Shown: positions 51,247 through 61,668 of the stretch, piece by piece | Numbering within the stretch: position 1 is the stretch's first letter | How the letters are laid out: the number at the start of each line of letters is the position of its first letter | Assembly (NCBI RefSeq): GCF_000375365.1 | Contig: NZ_AQXB01000002.1 | Location: 186,001-250,000 of the forward strand | From: Corynebacterium mastitidis DSM 44356 | GTDB lineage: Bacteria > Actinomycetota > Actinomycetes > Mycobacteriales > Mycobacteriaceae | DNA: 64,000 nt | Direction: 5' to 3' | Translations under genes and position numbers: made by a program | Notes under the pieces: model-generated | What the model was told of the DNA's origin: nothing | The model's input: the letters and a program-made list of their open reading frames with translations, nothing else | Databases searched by the model: none

Positions 51247-51620
51247 CGTGCCCGCGCTTGTCGCGCGTGCTCTTTTCCCGCCCGCCTTGCGGCCCCGCGC
51301 GGTGCGGCTTTCCCTCCGCCGGGCCGGTGCCCCGGTTCCTGGTCCCCGTCGGGCCCGGCCGTGCCCTCGCCGCGCTGTGTCCTCGCCGTGGCGCGCCGGG
51401 TCTGGGCCGTATCACGGGGCTCCCAAGCGCGGGGATACGCGGCGATACATGCGCGGAAAAGCCCCTGTTCGCTACCGGCGTACAGGTCCCTGAGCTGGGA
51501 GGATGGCGCGTTTTGCGGGGCGGGCAGGAGGCGCGGGCGCACGGGCGCATTTTTTCCTCCCAGCCGGGCGTTAGAGTGGGTGCAACAAAAGCAACGATGA
51601 AGCAAGGGGTTTAGCAGGCA
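51247..51620. other. Intergenic region with clpC promoter
   Basis: 374 bases without a supported gene. A TAGAGT -10-like box lies at 51572-51577. A site resembling the ClgR operator is at 51469-51483. Open frames through this stretch have no ribosome site and look like GC-rich shadows. Confidence 0.55.
51469..51483 (+). promoter_or_regulatory. Candidate ClgR-type operator
   Basis: TCGCTACCGGCGTAC has the CGCT-N3-GGCG core that, as I remember it, characterises ClgR sites in front of clp genes in Corynebacterium. It is about 140 bases upstream of clpC. The match is from memory and not scored. Confidence 0.35.
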
Positions 51621-54230
<2,610 letters not shown>

Positions 54231-54238
54231 CAGCCGCC

Positions 54239-54268
54239 CATCCCCTCCTGGTAAACAGGGAGGGGATG
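54239..54268 (+). promoter_or_regulatory. Hairpin covering ribosome site and start of next gene
   Basis: CATCCCCTCCTG (54239-54250) pairs with CAGGGAGGGGATG (54256-54268, one bulged base) over a GTAAA loop. The 3' arm is exactly the ribosome site and the ATG of the ABC-class ATPase gene. It may serve as the clpC terminator or control translation of the downstream gene. Confidence 0.55.
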
Positions 54269-55897
54269 AAGAATCTGAGCGCCCTGCACCGTGACCTCAC
54301 CGCCTTGGACGGCAAGCCCTACGGGGCCTACCGCGACCTGGCGGGCACGCCCTACGACCTCGGCGAGGGGGTCGTGTTCACCCTCGACCGCGCGCAGGTC
54401 GATCCCTACGCCCCGCCCTCGCTGGCGCACCTGAGCGTGCCGCTGGCCCTCCCGGAGTACCGGGAGCGCGGCCAGAAGGTGGCGGCGGCGGACTTTTTCA
54501 CCCGGGCCTTCGACGCCGCCGTATCCGGCGACCGCGACCTCAGCATCGGGCGTATCGGCCAGCAGGTTCTCGAACGCACCACCGCCGAGGTGCGCGAGGA
54601 TCACCTCCTGGTGCGCTTCACCGTGGCGCTGCCCGCCGCGGGCAGGCGCATCAAGGGGCGCCTGGCCTCCACCATCCTCACGCAGCGCCTGCCCGAGGCC
54701 GCGCGGCGGCTGCGGGGGGTAGACCGCGCCGCGCTGGACCGCCACGTCGCCCTCCACCAGGACCAGGAATGGCTGCGCGCCCGCCTGCCGGAGCTGGGGC
54801 TGGTGGCCTTCGTGGGCGAGGGGGCCATCCTGCCGCGCCGGGCGGGCGACAGCGACGAGCCGCTGCGCGGCGCGGTGCCCTTCGCCTCCCCCGAGAGCCT
54901 GCGCCGCGAGGTGACGCTGCCCAGTGGGCGCACGCTCGCCGGTATGGGCGTGCCCGAGGGCGTGACCGTGATCGTGGGCGGCGGCTACCACGGCAAGTCC
55001 ACCCTGCTGCGCGCCCTGGAACGCGGCGTGTACCCGCACGTGGAGGGCGACGGCCGGGAATGGGTGATCACCCGACCCGACGCCGTCTCCGTGCGCGCCG
55101 AGGACGGGCGCGCCGTGAGCGGCGCGGACATCTCGGCCTTCATCAACAACCTGCCCTCCGGGGAGGACACCACCGCCTTTTCCACCACCAACGCCTCCGG
55201 CTCCACCTCGCAGGCGGCCAACCTCGTGGAGGCCATCGAGGCCGGGGCGGACGCGCTGCTCATCGACGAGGACACCTCCGCCACCAACTTCATGATCCGC
55301 GACGAGCGCATGCGGGCGCTGATCAGCGCCGACCGCGAGCCCATCACCCCCTTCGTGGACACGGTGCGCTCCCTCTACCGGGACGCCGGGGTCTCCACCA
55401 TCCTCGTGGCGGGCGGCTCCGGGGCCTTCTTCTCCGTGGCGGACCACGTGATCGCCCTCGACGCCTACCGGGTATCCGACGTCACCGAACGGGCCCACGG
55501 CCTCGGCGGCGAGGCCCCCTCCACCTCAGCGGAGTTTCGCCCCGGAGCCCCGCGCGTGCCCGTGGAACTGAGCGCCCCCGGCAAGCGGAAGCCCGCCGCC
55601 GCCAAGGGCAGGACGCTCATCCGCTACGGCAAGGCGACCATCGACCTCGGGCCCGCCGAGCAACTGGTGGACCAGGCGCAGACCACCGGCATCGCCCACG
55701 CGATCGACCTGCTGGAACGGCGGCTGGGATCGGGGGAGTCCCTGCGCGCTGCGGTGGAGCAGGTCACCGAGCTTATCGACGCCCAGGGGCTTAGCGCCCT
55801 CTCCCCGCACCGGGGGCACCCCGGGCTCTACGCGCGACCCCGCGCCCACGAGATCATGGCGGCGGTGAATAGGTACCGGGGGTTGGAGGTCTCCTGA
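54266..55897 (+). CDS. Predicted ATPase of the ABC class (DUF2791/MRB1590 type)
   Basis: 543 residues. Unusual ABC ATPase: P-loop GGGYHGKSTLLRALERGVYP near 238-257, then NASGSTSQAANLVEAIEAGA (signature/Q-loop region), Walker B ALLIDEDTSATNFMIRDERM and VAGGSGAFFSVADHVIALD. The N-terminal about 230 residues are a family-specific domain. Homologs are found across bacteria and in trypanosome mitochondria, where one takes part in RNA editing, so nucleic-acid binding is plausible. Its ATG is covered by a hairpin 8 bases after clpC. The rest of the context gives no hint of a partner. Confidence 0.9.
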   Translation: MKNLSALHRDLTALDGKPYGAYRDLAGTPYDLGEGVVFTLDRAQVDPYAPPSLAHLSVPLALPEYRERGQKVAAADFFTRAFDAAVSGDRDLSIGRIGQQVLERTTAEVREDHLLVRFTVALPAAGRRIKGRLASTILTQRLPEAARRLRGVDRAALDRHVALHQDQEWLRARLPELGLVAFVGEGAILPRRAGDSDEPLRGAVPFASPESLRREVTLPSGRTLAGMGVPEGVTVIVGGGYHGKSTLLRALERGVYPHVEGDGREWVITRPDAVSVRAEDGRAVSGADISAFINNLPSGEDTTAFSTTNASGSTSQAANLVEAIEAGADALLIDEDTSATNFMIRDERMRALISADREPITPFVDTVRSLYRDAGVSTILVAGGSGAFFSVADHVIALDAYRVSDVTERAHGLGGEAPSTSAEFRPGAPRVPVELSAPGKRKPAAAKGRTLIRYGKATIDLGPAEQLVDQAQTTGIAHAIDLLERRLGSGESLRAAVEQVTELIDAQGLSALSPHRGHPGLYARPRAHEIMAAVNRYRGLEVS

Positions 55898-55970
55898 GCT
55901 GGGGATCAGTCCTTAGAGGAGCGTGCGGAGCTCGGGGTGGGGTTGGTTGTTTCTGGTGGTCGCTGGGTCC

Positions 55971-56090
55971 GTTCGCGCCGTTCCATGCCGCGCTGTGTCT
56001 GCTGGTAACCTCCGGGGCCACGCCGTGGGATGAAAGCGGTTGGGGTGGCCTCTTGTAGGATTGGTGGGGACGTAGGAGACTAAGAAAGTG
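55971..56090 (+). repeat. 120-bp direct repeat, left copy (orphan promoter region)
   Basis: Aligns without gaps to 61541-61660 with 104 of 120 identical bases by my count. The right copy ends at the ribosome site of a DUF4236 gene. Here no DUF4236 gene follows; the AT-rich segment begins directly after the repeat. Confidence 0.85.
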
Positions 56091-56102
56091 GACGAACTTT
56101 TC

Positions 56103-56603
56103 TTATTTCGAGAGTTCGGGGAAGCGTAGTTCTAAAGCGGCGCTAAGTGCAGGATCGCTGACCAATTTTGCCAATTTTTCGGTGAGTGCAACTATTTCTT
56201 CTTCCGTTGCAAATTGGTCGATCAGTGTTGACATAAAATGCGAGTTAAAATCGTTTTGGCAGCGGCGAGCCTGTTCGAGTTTTTCTTTTCCTTCTTCTGT
56301 TAAGGCGTGGAGTGTAGCGCGTCGGTCTGTATCTGATTGCGATCGCGTGGATAACCCTTTTTCCGATAGTGCTGAAAGTATCCTGCTTGGGCTTCCTGAT
56401 TCGCAGAGGAGGTATTCTCCTACGGCCCGAGTCGTCATGGGCCCATGTTCGGATAGAACTTCGAGGGCCTCTGCTTGCGAGGGGGTCAGGTTGATCCGTC
56501 GGAGGAGGTCTCCGAGACGGCGGTTTCCCTGTCTCTGTACCGCTAGAACTGTGTAGCGCAGGGCTTCGGCGGTCTTAGGATTGTCAGTATTCATCAACTG
56601 CAT
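56103..56603 (-). CDS. MarR-family regulator of the AT-rich island
   Basis: 166 residues from ATG 56603; the next in-frame ATG (56594) is an equally good start. Winged helix: LTPSQAEALEVLSEHGPMTT, RAVGEYLLCESGSPSRILSA (recognition helix region) and the wing STRSQSDTDRRATLHALTEE (DxRR). The C-terminal helical tail (FATEEEIVALTEKLAKLVSD) is for dimerisation. The 15-bp word at 56599-56613, also found in the SRPBCC/ribB promoter, overlaps this start codon, pointing to autoregulation. AT-rich codons (TTT, AAT, TCT), unlike the GC-rich neighbours, suggest transfer. Confidence 0.9.
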   Translation of the reverse strand: MQLMNTDNPKTAEALRYTVLAVQRQGNRRLGDLLRRINLTPSQAEALEVLSEHGPMTTRAVGEYLLCESGSPSRILSALSEKGLSTRSQSDTDRRATLHALTEEGKEKLEQARRCQNDFNSHFMSTLIDQFATEEEIVALTEKLAKLVSDPALSAALELRFPELSK

Positions 56604-56613
56604 GTCGTATCAT
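56599..56613 (-). promoter_or_regulatory. Candidate island MarR operator at marR start
   Basis: On the minus strand ATGATACGACATGCA, overlapping the marR start codon. It differs by one base from the word at 57233-57247 in the divergent SRPBCC/ribB promoter. Confidence 0.6.
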
Positions 56614-56743
56614 ATCTTTGCTCCGGGCGAAAATCTGCGGACTTCTGGGGGAGTTGTGTGGGGTGGGTAGGGTACGATGGTGCCCCAAGTGAGAGTCGTT
56701 CTCTGCCGGGTGGACAATTTTGTATCTTTATATCTTGTTAGCG

Positions 56744-57157
56744 CTAGTGAATTATTTCGGCGAGACGATCTAGTCTTTTCAGGGGAACCTTTTCTGCTTC
56801 GTGCGCACCAATAAGAGAGGCTAGGGGGCCTTGTTGGCGAACCCTGTGTTCAATCAGTACAGGTGATGTCTTGTTTTCCCTTGATTGAATGAACCAATGG
56901 GAAAGTTCCCGGAGTCCCGGGATGGTGATGAGCATTGTTATACCAATGGGATTGTCTACATAGCGCAAGCGGCCATGAAGGACGCGGAGGGCGACGATCG
57001 AGTGGCTTCCGTCCATGCGGGGCGGAGAGACTGATGAGAGGGCGGGGTTCCAGAGGGGGAGTCGTGAAGCGTCGAGTAGAACCTCTGTGATTGCGGTGGC
57101 GGAAGCGGCAATGGTTCTACTTGCTGTGTAGTCGGTTGTCCATGGTCTGCTGTGCAT
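56744..57157 (-). CDS. SRPBCC-superfamily protein
   Basis: 137 residues. It reads as a START/polyketide-cyclase-like fold: YTASRTIAASATAITEVLLD, SRLPLWNPALSSVSPPR (the family's helix then W-N-P turn), SIVALRVLHGRLRYVDN and LIEHRVRQQGPLASLIG followed by a C-terminal helix (EKVPLKRLDRLAEII) that closes the ligand cavity. Such proteins bind hydrophobic ligands such as lipids or polyketides. No catalytic residue can be named. AT-rich codon use like the other island genes. Divergent from ribB; it may handle or sense the island's product. Confidence 0.7.
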   Translation of the reverse strand: MHSRPWTTDYTASRTIAASATAITEVLLDASRLPLWNPALSSVSPPRMDGSHSIVALRVLHGRLRYVDNPIGITMLITIPGLRELSHWFIQSRENKTSPVLIEHRVRQQGPLASLIGAHEAEKVPLKRLDRLAEIIH

Positions 57158-57224
57158 ATTGTGTCCATCGTTGGGTGGGGTTTGGGTGGTGCCGGTCCAT
57201 GACTGGTGCTAGGCTGGCCAATAC

Positions 57225-57264
57225 ACATATACATGATACAACATGCATGTGACGACATACATGT
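57225..57264. promoter_or_regulatory. Operator cluster between SRPBCC gene and ribB
   Basis: Contains ATGATACAACATGCA (57233-57247), 14/15 identical to the word at marR, the perfect palindrome ACATGCATGT (57241-57250), and ACATACATGT (57255-57264) 14 bases further on. A third related ACATATACATG lies at 57225-57235. The cluster lies 25-64 bases before the ribB ATG. Confidence 0.6.
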
Positions 57265-57288
57265 TCTGGGGTATCAACCTGGGATGTA

Positions 57289-58026
57289 GTGATGAGAACG
57301 ATTGGACTTGATATGCGGGAGAAACAGGGCGATAGCGCAATCCCCCATGATCGAAATCGGAGAAAAGGTCGATTGGCACCCATAGAAGATGTTGTGCGTG
57401 CAATACGTGATGGGGCCATGGTGGTGCTTGTTGATGATGAGGATCGGGAAAACGAGGGCGATCTTATTATCGCTGCAGAAAAGATAACCTCGGAATCTGT
57501 TAACTTCATGATCACGCATGGTAAGGGGCTTCTGTGCATGCCCATGAGTGCAGAGCGGGCAGCTGAGCTGCACTTACCACCAATGGTTGCTCGTAATGAG
57601 GATGATTTTGGCACAGCCTTTACCGTTTCGTGCGATGCGACTGCTTCTCATGGCGTTACTACGGGAATTTCTGCTAGTGATCGGGCTGTCACGATTAGTT
57701 TGGGAGCTAAGGGGGGTAATGCTGATGACTTCCATCGGCCTGGCCATGTGTTCCCTCTTATTGCCCGAGATGGTGGAACCTTGACTCGCGTTGGGCATAC
57801 TGAAGCGGGAGTAGATCTTGCTCGCATGGCTGGTCTGGCACCTGTAGCAGCAATTATTGAGATTGTTGGTGAGGATGGCGAGATGCTCCGATTCCCGGAT
57901 CTTATTGGGTGGTGCGCGGAACATGGACTCCTCATGACCACGATTGAATGTTTGAGAGAGTACCGCCGGAAACAGATCGACGCTGGCGTGAGTATTGATC
58001 GGAATTTGGATGGAGGATTTTTCTGA
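57289..58026 (+). CDS. ribB: 3,4-dihydroxy-2-butanone-4-phosphate synthase (stand-alone RibB)
   Basis: 245 residues. RibB turns ribulose 5-phosphate into DHBP and formate. All catalytic blocks are intact: DDEDRENEGDLIIAAEKITS, GLLCMPMS, DFGTAFTVSCDATASHGVTT then GISASDR, HRPGHVFPLIARDGG and GHTEAGVDLARMAG. There is no GTP cyclohydrolase II domain (corynebacterial housekeeping genes usually encode a RibBA fusion). An extra about 30-residue N-terminal tail (MREKQGDSAIPHDRNRRKG) precedes the domain. ATG 57289 lacks a strong ribosome site; ATG 57313 is an alternative. Low-GC codons. Its stop overlaps the acyltransferase ATG by one base. No other riboflavin gene is present, so DHBP may feed a different product. 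Confidence 0.9.
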   Translation: MMRTIGLDMREKQGDSAIPHDRNRRKGRLAPIEDVVRAIRDGAMVVLVDDEDRENEGDLIIAAEKITSESVNFMITHGKGLLCMPMSAERAAELHLPPMVARNEDDFGTAFTVSCDATASHGVTTGISASDRAVTISLGAKGGNADDFHRPGHVFPLIARDGGTLTRVGHTEAGVDLARMAGLAPVAAIIEIVGEDGEMLRFPDLIGWCAEHGLLMTTIECLREYRRKQIDAGVSIDRNLDGGFF

Positions 58027-59249
58027 TGAAAATACCTCACACGGCGGGTGAGCTGGTCCGGGATGTTTCGACGCCCATGATCCATAGATTTATGAGGCAG
58101 CGTCTTGGTACTGTGGTTGGTTTAAATAATATCCCACGCAGTGGACCTTTAGTGGTGGTGGCTAATCATTCTAGTTACCTTGATCACTTTGCTACTTTGA
58201 CGTTCTTGCACGCAGTGCGACCGGGGGAGGTCTGGTACCCAACTAAGGCCGAGTCGTTCGAAAAATTCGCTTCGCGCACCTGGCATGAATCGATGAACTG
58301 CTATCCGGTTGATAGAACGGCTCCCGGTCAACAGGTGTTCGAGATAGCGCAGCGGATACTTGATGAGGGGAACATCCTTGTCCTTTATCCTGAAGGAACT
58401 CGTGGTCCTGGGAAAGAGCTGCTTCCATTCAAATCTGGCGCTTTCCGTATGGCCCTGAGTGCTGGAGCTACGGTAGTTCCAATCGGTATGGTGGGGCTGG
58501 AGGGTATTCTTCCTAAGGGAGTGCATATTCCTCGGGTGGGGACGTATTCCGCTTCTATTGGGGCTCCTCTGCCCGTTCCCCATGGAGATGATTTTCGGGA
58601 ATGTGCGCGACGTATGCGGGATGAAGCTTTTCGAAGGGTGCAGAAACTAGGGCAACAGGCGTCTCTGAATAACGGGTGCGCCACTACGGCGCAGATTGAT
58701 GCAATTGTTGATCTTGCGCAGGTAATTATTGCAGAGAATATGTCTGATTCTGGTTTACTTCCTGAAGAAGTAATCGGGCGGCTGGAACTTTTGCTGGGCC
58801 TCGCCAGTGAAATGTCTAAGCGCCATCCGGGTCTCGAATTGCAGAGAAATCGTGTTCGAGGATTTTCCGCCTTGAGTTCAGTTCCTCCTATTAGGATTTT
58901 AAAAGTTTTGCGGATCGGGCTTGAAGCCCGGCAGGCGAGCGCTAATTATAGGTCGAATGACTTTGCGGCGTATCTGGCGGGTAGAACAAGTTTGCTTCTC
59001 CCTAAGCACGTAGGGGGTGGGGCCCAGGAGGCTTCTCGATTTTTCCTAGAATCTGCCAAGCGTGGTGGTTTGATGACATCACAAGCCTATGTGGGCTTGG
59101 CGGAAAGTCGACTCGCTATGGGGGATCGCCAAGGAGCGATTGAGGCGTATCAGTGTGCAAGGGAGTCGATCAGGCCTGAGGATCAGCGTGGTCCCAGGAG
59201 GCGCGATCGAATTAATAAATGCCTCGCAGAGCTGGGAGTGGAGGGATGA
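58026..59249 (+). CDS. PlsC-type acyltransferase with C-terminal helical-repeat extension
   Basis: 407 residues. The acyltransferase domain (about 15-205) has the catalytic NHSSYLD (HX4D), GEVWYPTKAESFEKFASRTW, the YPEGTRGPGKELLPFKSGAF block that binds the phosphate of the acceptor, and the VVPIGMVGLEGILPKG block. These motifs fit the LPA/glycerol-3-phosphate family. After about residue 215 a helical extension of about 190 residues follows, with TPR-like SAKRGGLMTSQAYVGLAESR and LAMGDRQGAIEAYQCARESI near the end; this is not usual for PlsC. Starts at the ribB stop (TGATGA), and overlaps the MMPL gene by 4 bases. AT-rich. The acceptor may be DHBP or a product of it (inference). Confidence 0.85.
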   Translation: MKIPHTAGELVRDVSTPMIHRFMRQRLGTVVGLNNIPRSGPLVVVANHSSYLDHFATLTFLHAVRPGEVWYPTKAESFEKFASRTWHESMNCYPVDRTAPGQQVFEIAQRILDEGNILVLYPEGTRGPGKELLPFKSGAFRMALSAGATVVPIGMVGLEGILPKGVHIPRVGTYSASIGAPLPVPHGDDFRECARRMRDEAFRRVQKLGQQASLNNGCATTAQIDAIVDLAQVIIAENMSDSGLLPEEVIGRLELLLGLASEMSKRHPGLELQRNRVRGFSALSSVPPIRILKVLRIGLEARQASANYRSNDFAAYLAGRTSLLLPKHVGGGAQEASRFFLESAKRGGLMTSQAYVGLAESRLAMGDRQGAIEAYQCARESIRPEDQRGPRRRDRINKCLAELGVEG

Positions 59250-61351
59250 AAATTTTAACGATTGTCCAACGCAACCCTAGGAAATTTCTTGCGGCATGGG
59301 TTTTGTTTTTTGTGGTAACTGGGGCATTGGCGACCCAATTGACTGGGGCGGTCAAAGCGGGGGGATTCACTGATTCGCGTGCGGATTCCGTAACCGCACA
59401 GGATATAGCCCAGGAAGTATTTGGTGATCCGGAAAACCAGCTCATCGTCGTTCTTTCTGGCGAGGATGCTGTGCCGCTTGACATCCTTGACCAAGCTGTT
59501 GCGGCCGCAGAGTCTATTGATCATGTTGGGGCTGTTATAGACAGCCGGTCGGCCCCTTCCCTTGCCTCTGAATCTGGGAACACGCAGGTGCTTCAGATTG
59601 GCTTTGATGCCGATAACACTACTACTCAAAATAGTGTCCCGGAATTGCGTGGCGCAATTGAAAAAGCGCTGGCAGGGACAGGGATTCGAAGTCATGTCAC
59701 TGGTGCGGCAGCGCTTGACTATGATCTGAACATGCAGTCGCAAAGGGATGCTCTCCATGCCGAATTTATTGCATTTCCTTTGTTGATTTTCATTCTTCTT
59801 CTGGTGTTTCGAGCCGTTGGTCCTGTCCTTATTACTATGGCGACTGCCGCAGTTTGCCTGGCGGGTGCCCAGGGGATAGGAACGTTAGTTTCGTGGAATA
59901 TAGATACATCTAACTTCTATATTACTGCCGGTTCATTGATAGGTCTGGCGGTTTCGGTGGATTACTGCCTATTCTTACTTTCCCGATATAAGGAAAGTCT
60001 TGCTCAAGGGAAGTCTGCTGATGAGGCGTTGCGGACGGCTAGTAGTACCGTTGGGCATGCGATCCGGTTTGGCGGGTTGTGTGTTGTTGCGGCGTTGTGT
60101 GCGCTTTTCTGGGCGCGAAACATGGTGTTTAGTTCAATCGCGGCCGCCGGTGTTGTTGTTACGATAGTAGCTATTGCTGCTGTTTCCACTTTTGTTCCCG
60201 CGCTTATTGCGGTGCTTGGGGATAAGGTATTTTTTGGGAAACTTCCCGGGTTTATCCCGGCGGTGCGCCCATCTGGTGATGGTGATGTTAAAGATTCCAG
60301 TACCTACTTAAATGATCGCACTCCTGTACCTTTGCGCCGTGGTGGTTTTGTGTCTATCGCTGTGATGATACCGCTGTTGATGGCTGCGGCTCCGCTGGCC
60401 TCATTGGCGCTACGGGTGCCCGTGGCCTCCGCTTCGATCCTTCCAGAGGGGACTGATTCGAGGGTCGGTATTGAGGTGGTTAATGGTGAGCTTGATGCGC
60501 GTGAGTTATTTCCGACCAGTGTTATTGTTAGGGATTCTGAGAACGTACATGGTTTTATTGATCGGTTGGCGGAGATCCCTGAGGTTCTTGATGTCATTGG
60601 TCCTGACGATCCGGCTGCCCAATTTGTGGGTATGGCGTTGACTGGAGCAAGGGAAGATCATTCTTATTCACGAATCCTGTTGACCGCGACTGGTGCGCCG
60701 GATAGCGAAGTAGCTCACGATATGGTGTCCGCAGTCAAGGAAACCGCCCAGCGGTGGGAGGGGGATACGGGGGAAAGCGTCTTTGTAATGGGGGCTACTG
60801 TCGGAGGGGTAGAGTTTGATATTCTTGTGGAGAACTCTATACCATGGGTAGTTTCTATCGTCGCCATTTTGAGCTTAGTGCTTTTGGGGTGGGCGTTCCG
60901 GTCCTGGTTTTTGCCGTTCCTTGCGGTTTTGTTGAATGTATTGGTCGTTGCAGCGGCGATTGGTTTACTCTCATTTTTGTGGAGAATTTTTACGGGGTCT
61001 CCTATTAACAGTGTTACGCCGCTGGTGATATTTGCGATCGTGTTTGGGCTGAGTATGGATTATATGGTTCTTATGGCGGCCCGCATGAAGGAAGAATGGG
61101 TGCACGGGCGGGATCATGCCATGGCTATAGCTATTGGTGTGCAAAAAACATCGCGATTAGTTATATCGGCCGCCATTATTATGATCGGTGTGTTTTTGTC
61201 CTTTATGGTGGCGAAAATTAGCATCATCCAAGAGCTTGGGCTTGGTCTCGCGATGGCGGTCGCTTTGGATGCGCTGGTAGTGCGGCCTCTTCTTTTTCCT
61301 GCAATCCTTGGAATTGTGGGGGAAAGGGTCTGGGGTAGGCGTGTGGTGTAG
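59246..61351 (+). CDS. MMPL/RND-family exporter
   Basis: 701 residues from ATG 59246 in GAGGGATGA, overlapping the acyltransferase stop. RND layout: helix 1 (about 13-32, FLAAWVLFFVVTGALATQLT), a first extracytoplasmic loop (about 35-175), five helices (about 180-335, including GLAVSVDYCLFLLSRYKESL, the conserved proton-relay D-Y motif), then a second copy of helix-loop-helices with VFGLSMDYMVLMAARMKEEW. Total about 11-12 helices, shorter than mycobacterial MmpL but like corynebacterial lipid exporters. It likely moves a lipid across the membrane with proton motive force. It ends the ribB-acyltransferase-MMPL operon; base composition as in the rest of the island. Confidence 0.93.
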   Translation: MKILTIVQRNPRKFLAAWVLFFVVTGALATQLTGAVKAGGFTDSRADSVTAQDIAQEVFGDPENQLIVVLSGEDAVPLDILDQAVAAAESIDHVGAVIDSRSAPSLASESGNTQVLQIGFDADNTTTQNSVPELRGAIEKALAGTGIRSHVTGAAALDYDLNMQSQRDALHAEFIAFPLLIFILLLVFRAVGPVLITMATAAVCLAGAQGIGTLVSWNIDTSNFYITAGSLIGLAVSVDYCLFLLSRYKESLAQGKSADEALRTASSTVGHAIRFGGLCVVAALCALFWARNMVFSSIAAAGVVVTIVAIAAVSTFVPALIAVLGDKVFFGKLPGFIPAVRPSGDGDVKDSSTYLNDRTPVPLRRGGFVSIAVMIPLLMAAAPLASLALRVPVASASILPEGTDSRVGIEVVNGELDARELFPTSVIVRDSENVHGFIDRLAEIPEVLDVIGPDDPAAQFVGMALTGAREDHSYSRILLTATGAPDSEVAHDMVSAVKETAQRWEGDTGESVFVMGATVGGVEFDILVENSIPWVVSIVAILSLVLLGWAFRSWFLPFLAVLLNVLVVAAAIGLLSFLWRIFTGSPINSVTPLVIFAIVFGLSMDYMVLMAARMKEEWVHGRDHAMAIAIGVQKTSRLVISAAIIMIGVFLSFMVAKISIIQELGLGLAMAVALDALVVRPLLFPAILGIVGERVWGRRVV

Positions 61352-61540
61352 TTGATTTCCTGTGTGATACTTAGCTTAGATGTGTGAAATTTTATTCTGT
61401 AAGGTCAATCCTCTCGGTTTCATGGGATCGGCCTTGCAGTGGTTTCTGGGCTGGTTTTCCCGGTGTGAGGTGAGGCTGAAGTGCGGGCTGTGTAGGGGCA
61501 TAAGGTTGGGCGAGTCTTTGCGAGTTGGAGCACCAGTCTC

Positions 61541-61660
61541 GTTCGCCCCGTTCCATGCCGCGCTGTGTCTGCCGGGAATCTCCGGGGCCGCGCCGTGGGA
61601 TGAAGGCCGCTGGGGTGGCCTCTCGTAGGATTGGTGGGAGCGTAAGAAACTGAGGAAGGG
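61541..61660 (+). repeat. 120-bp direct repeat, right copy (promoter region of DUF4236 gene)
   Basis: Matches 55971-56090 at 104/120 positions. It contains a TAGGAT -10-like box in GTAGGATTGGTGGG and ends in GGAAGGG, the ribosome site of the small gene at 61669. Starts of the two copies are 5570 bases apart. Confidence 0.85.
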
Positions 61661-61668
61661 TACACATC

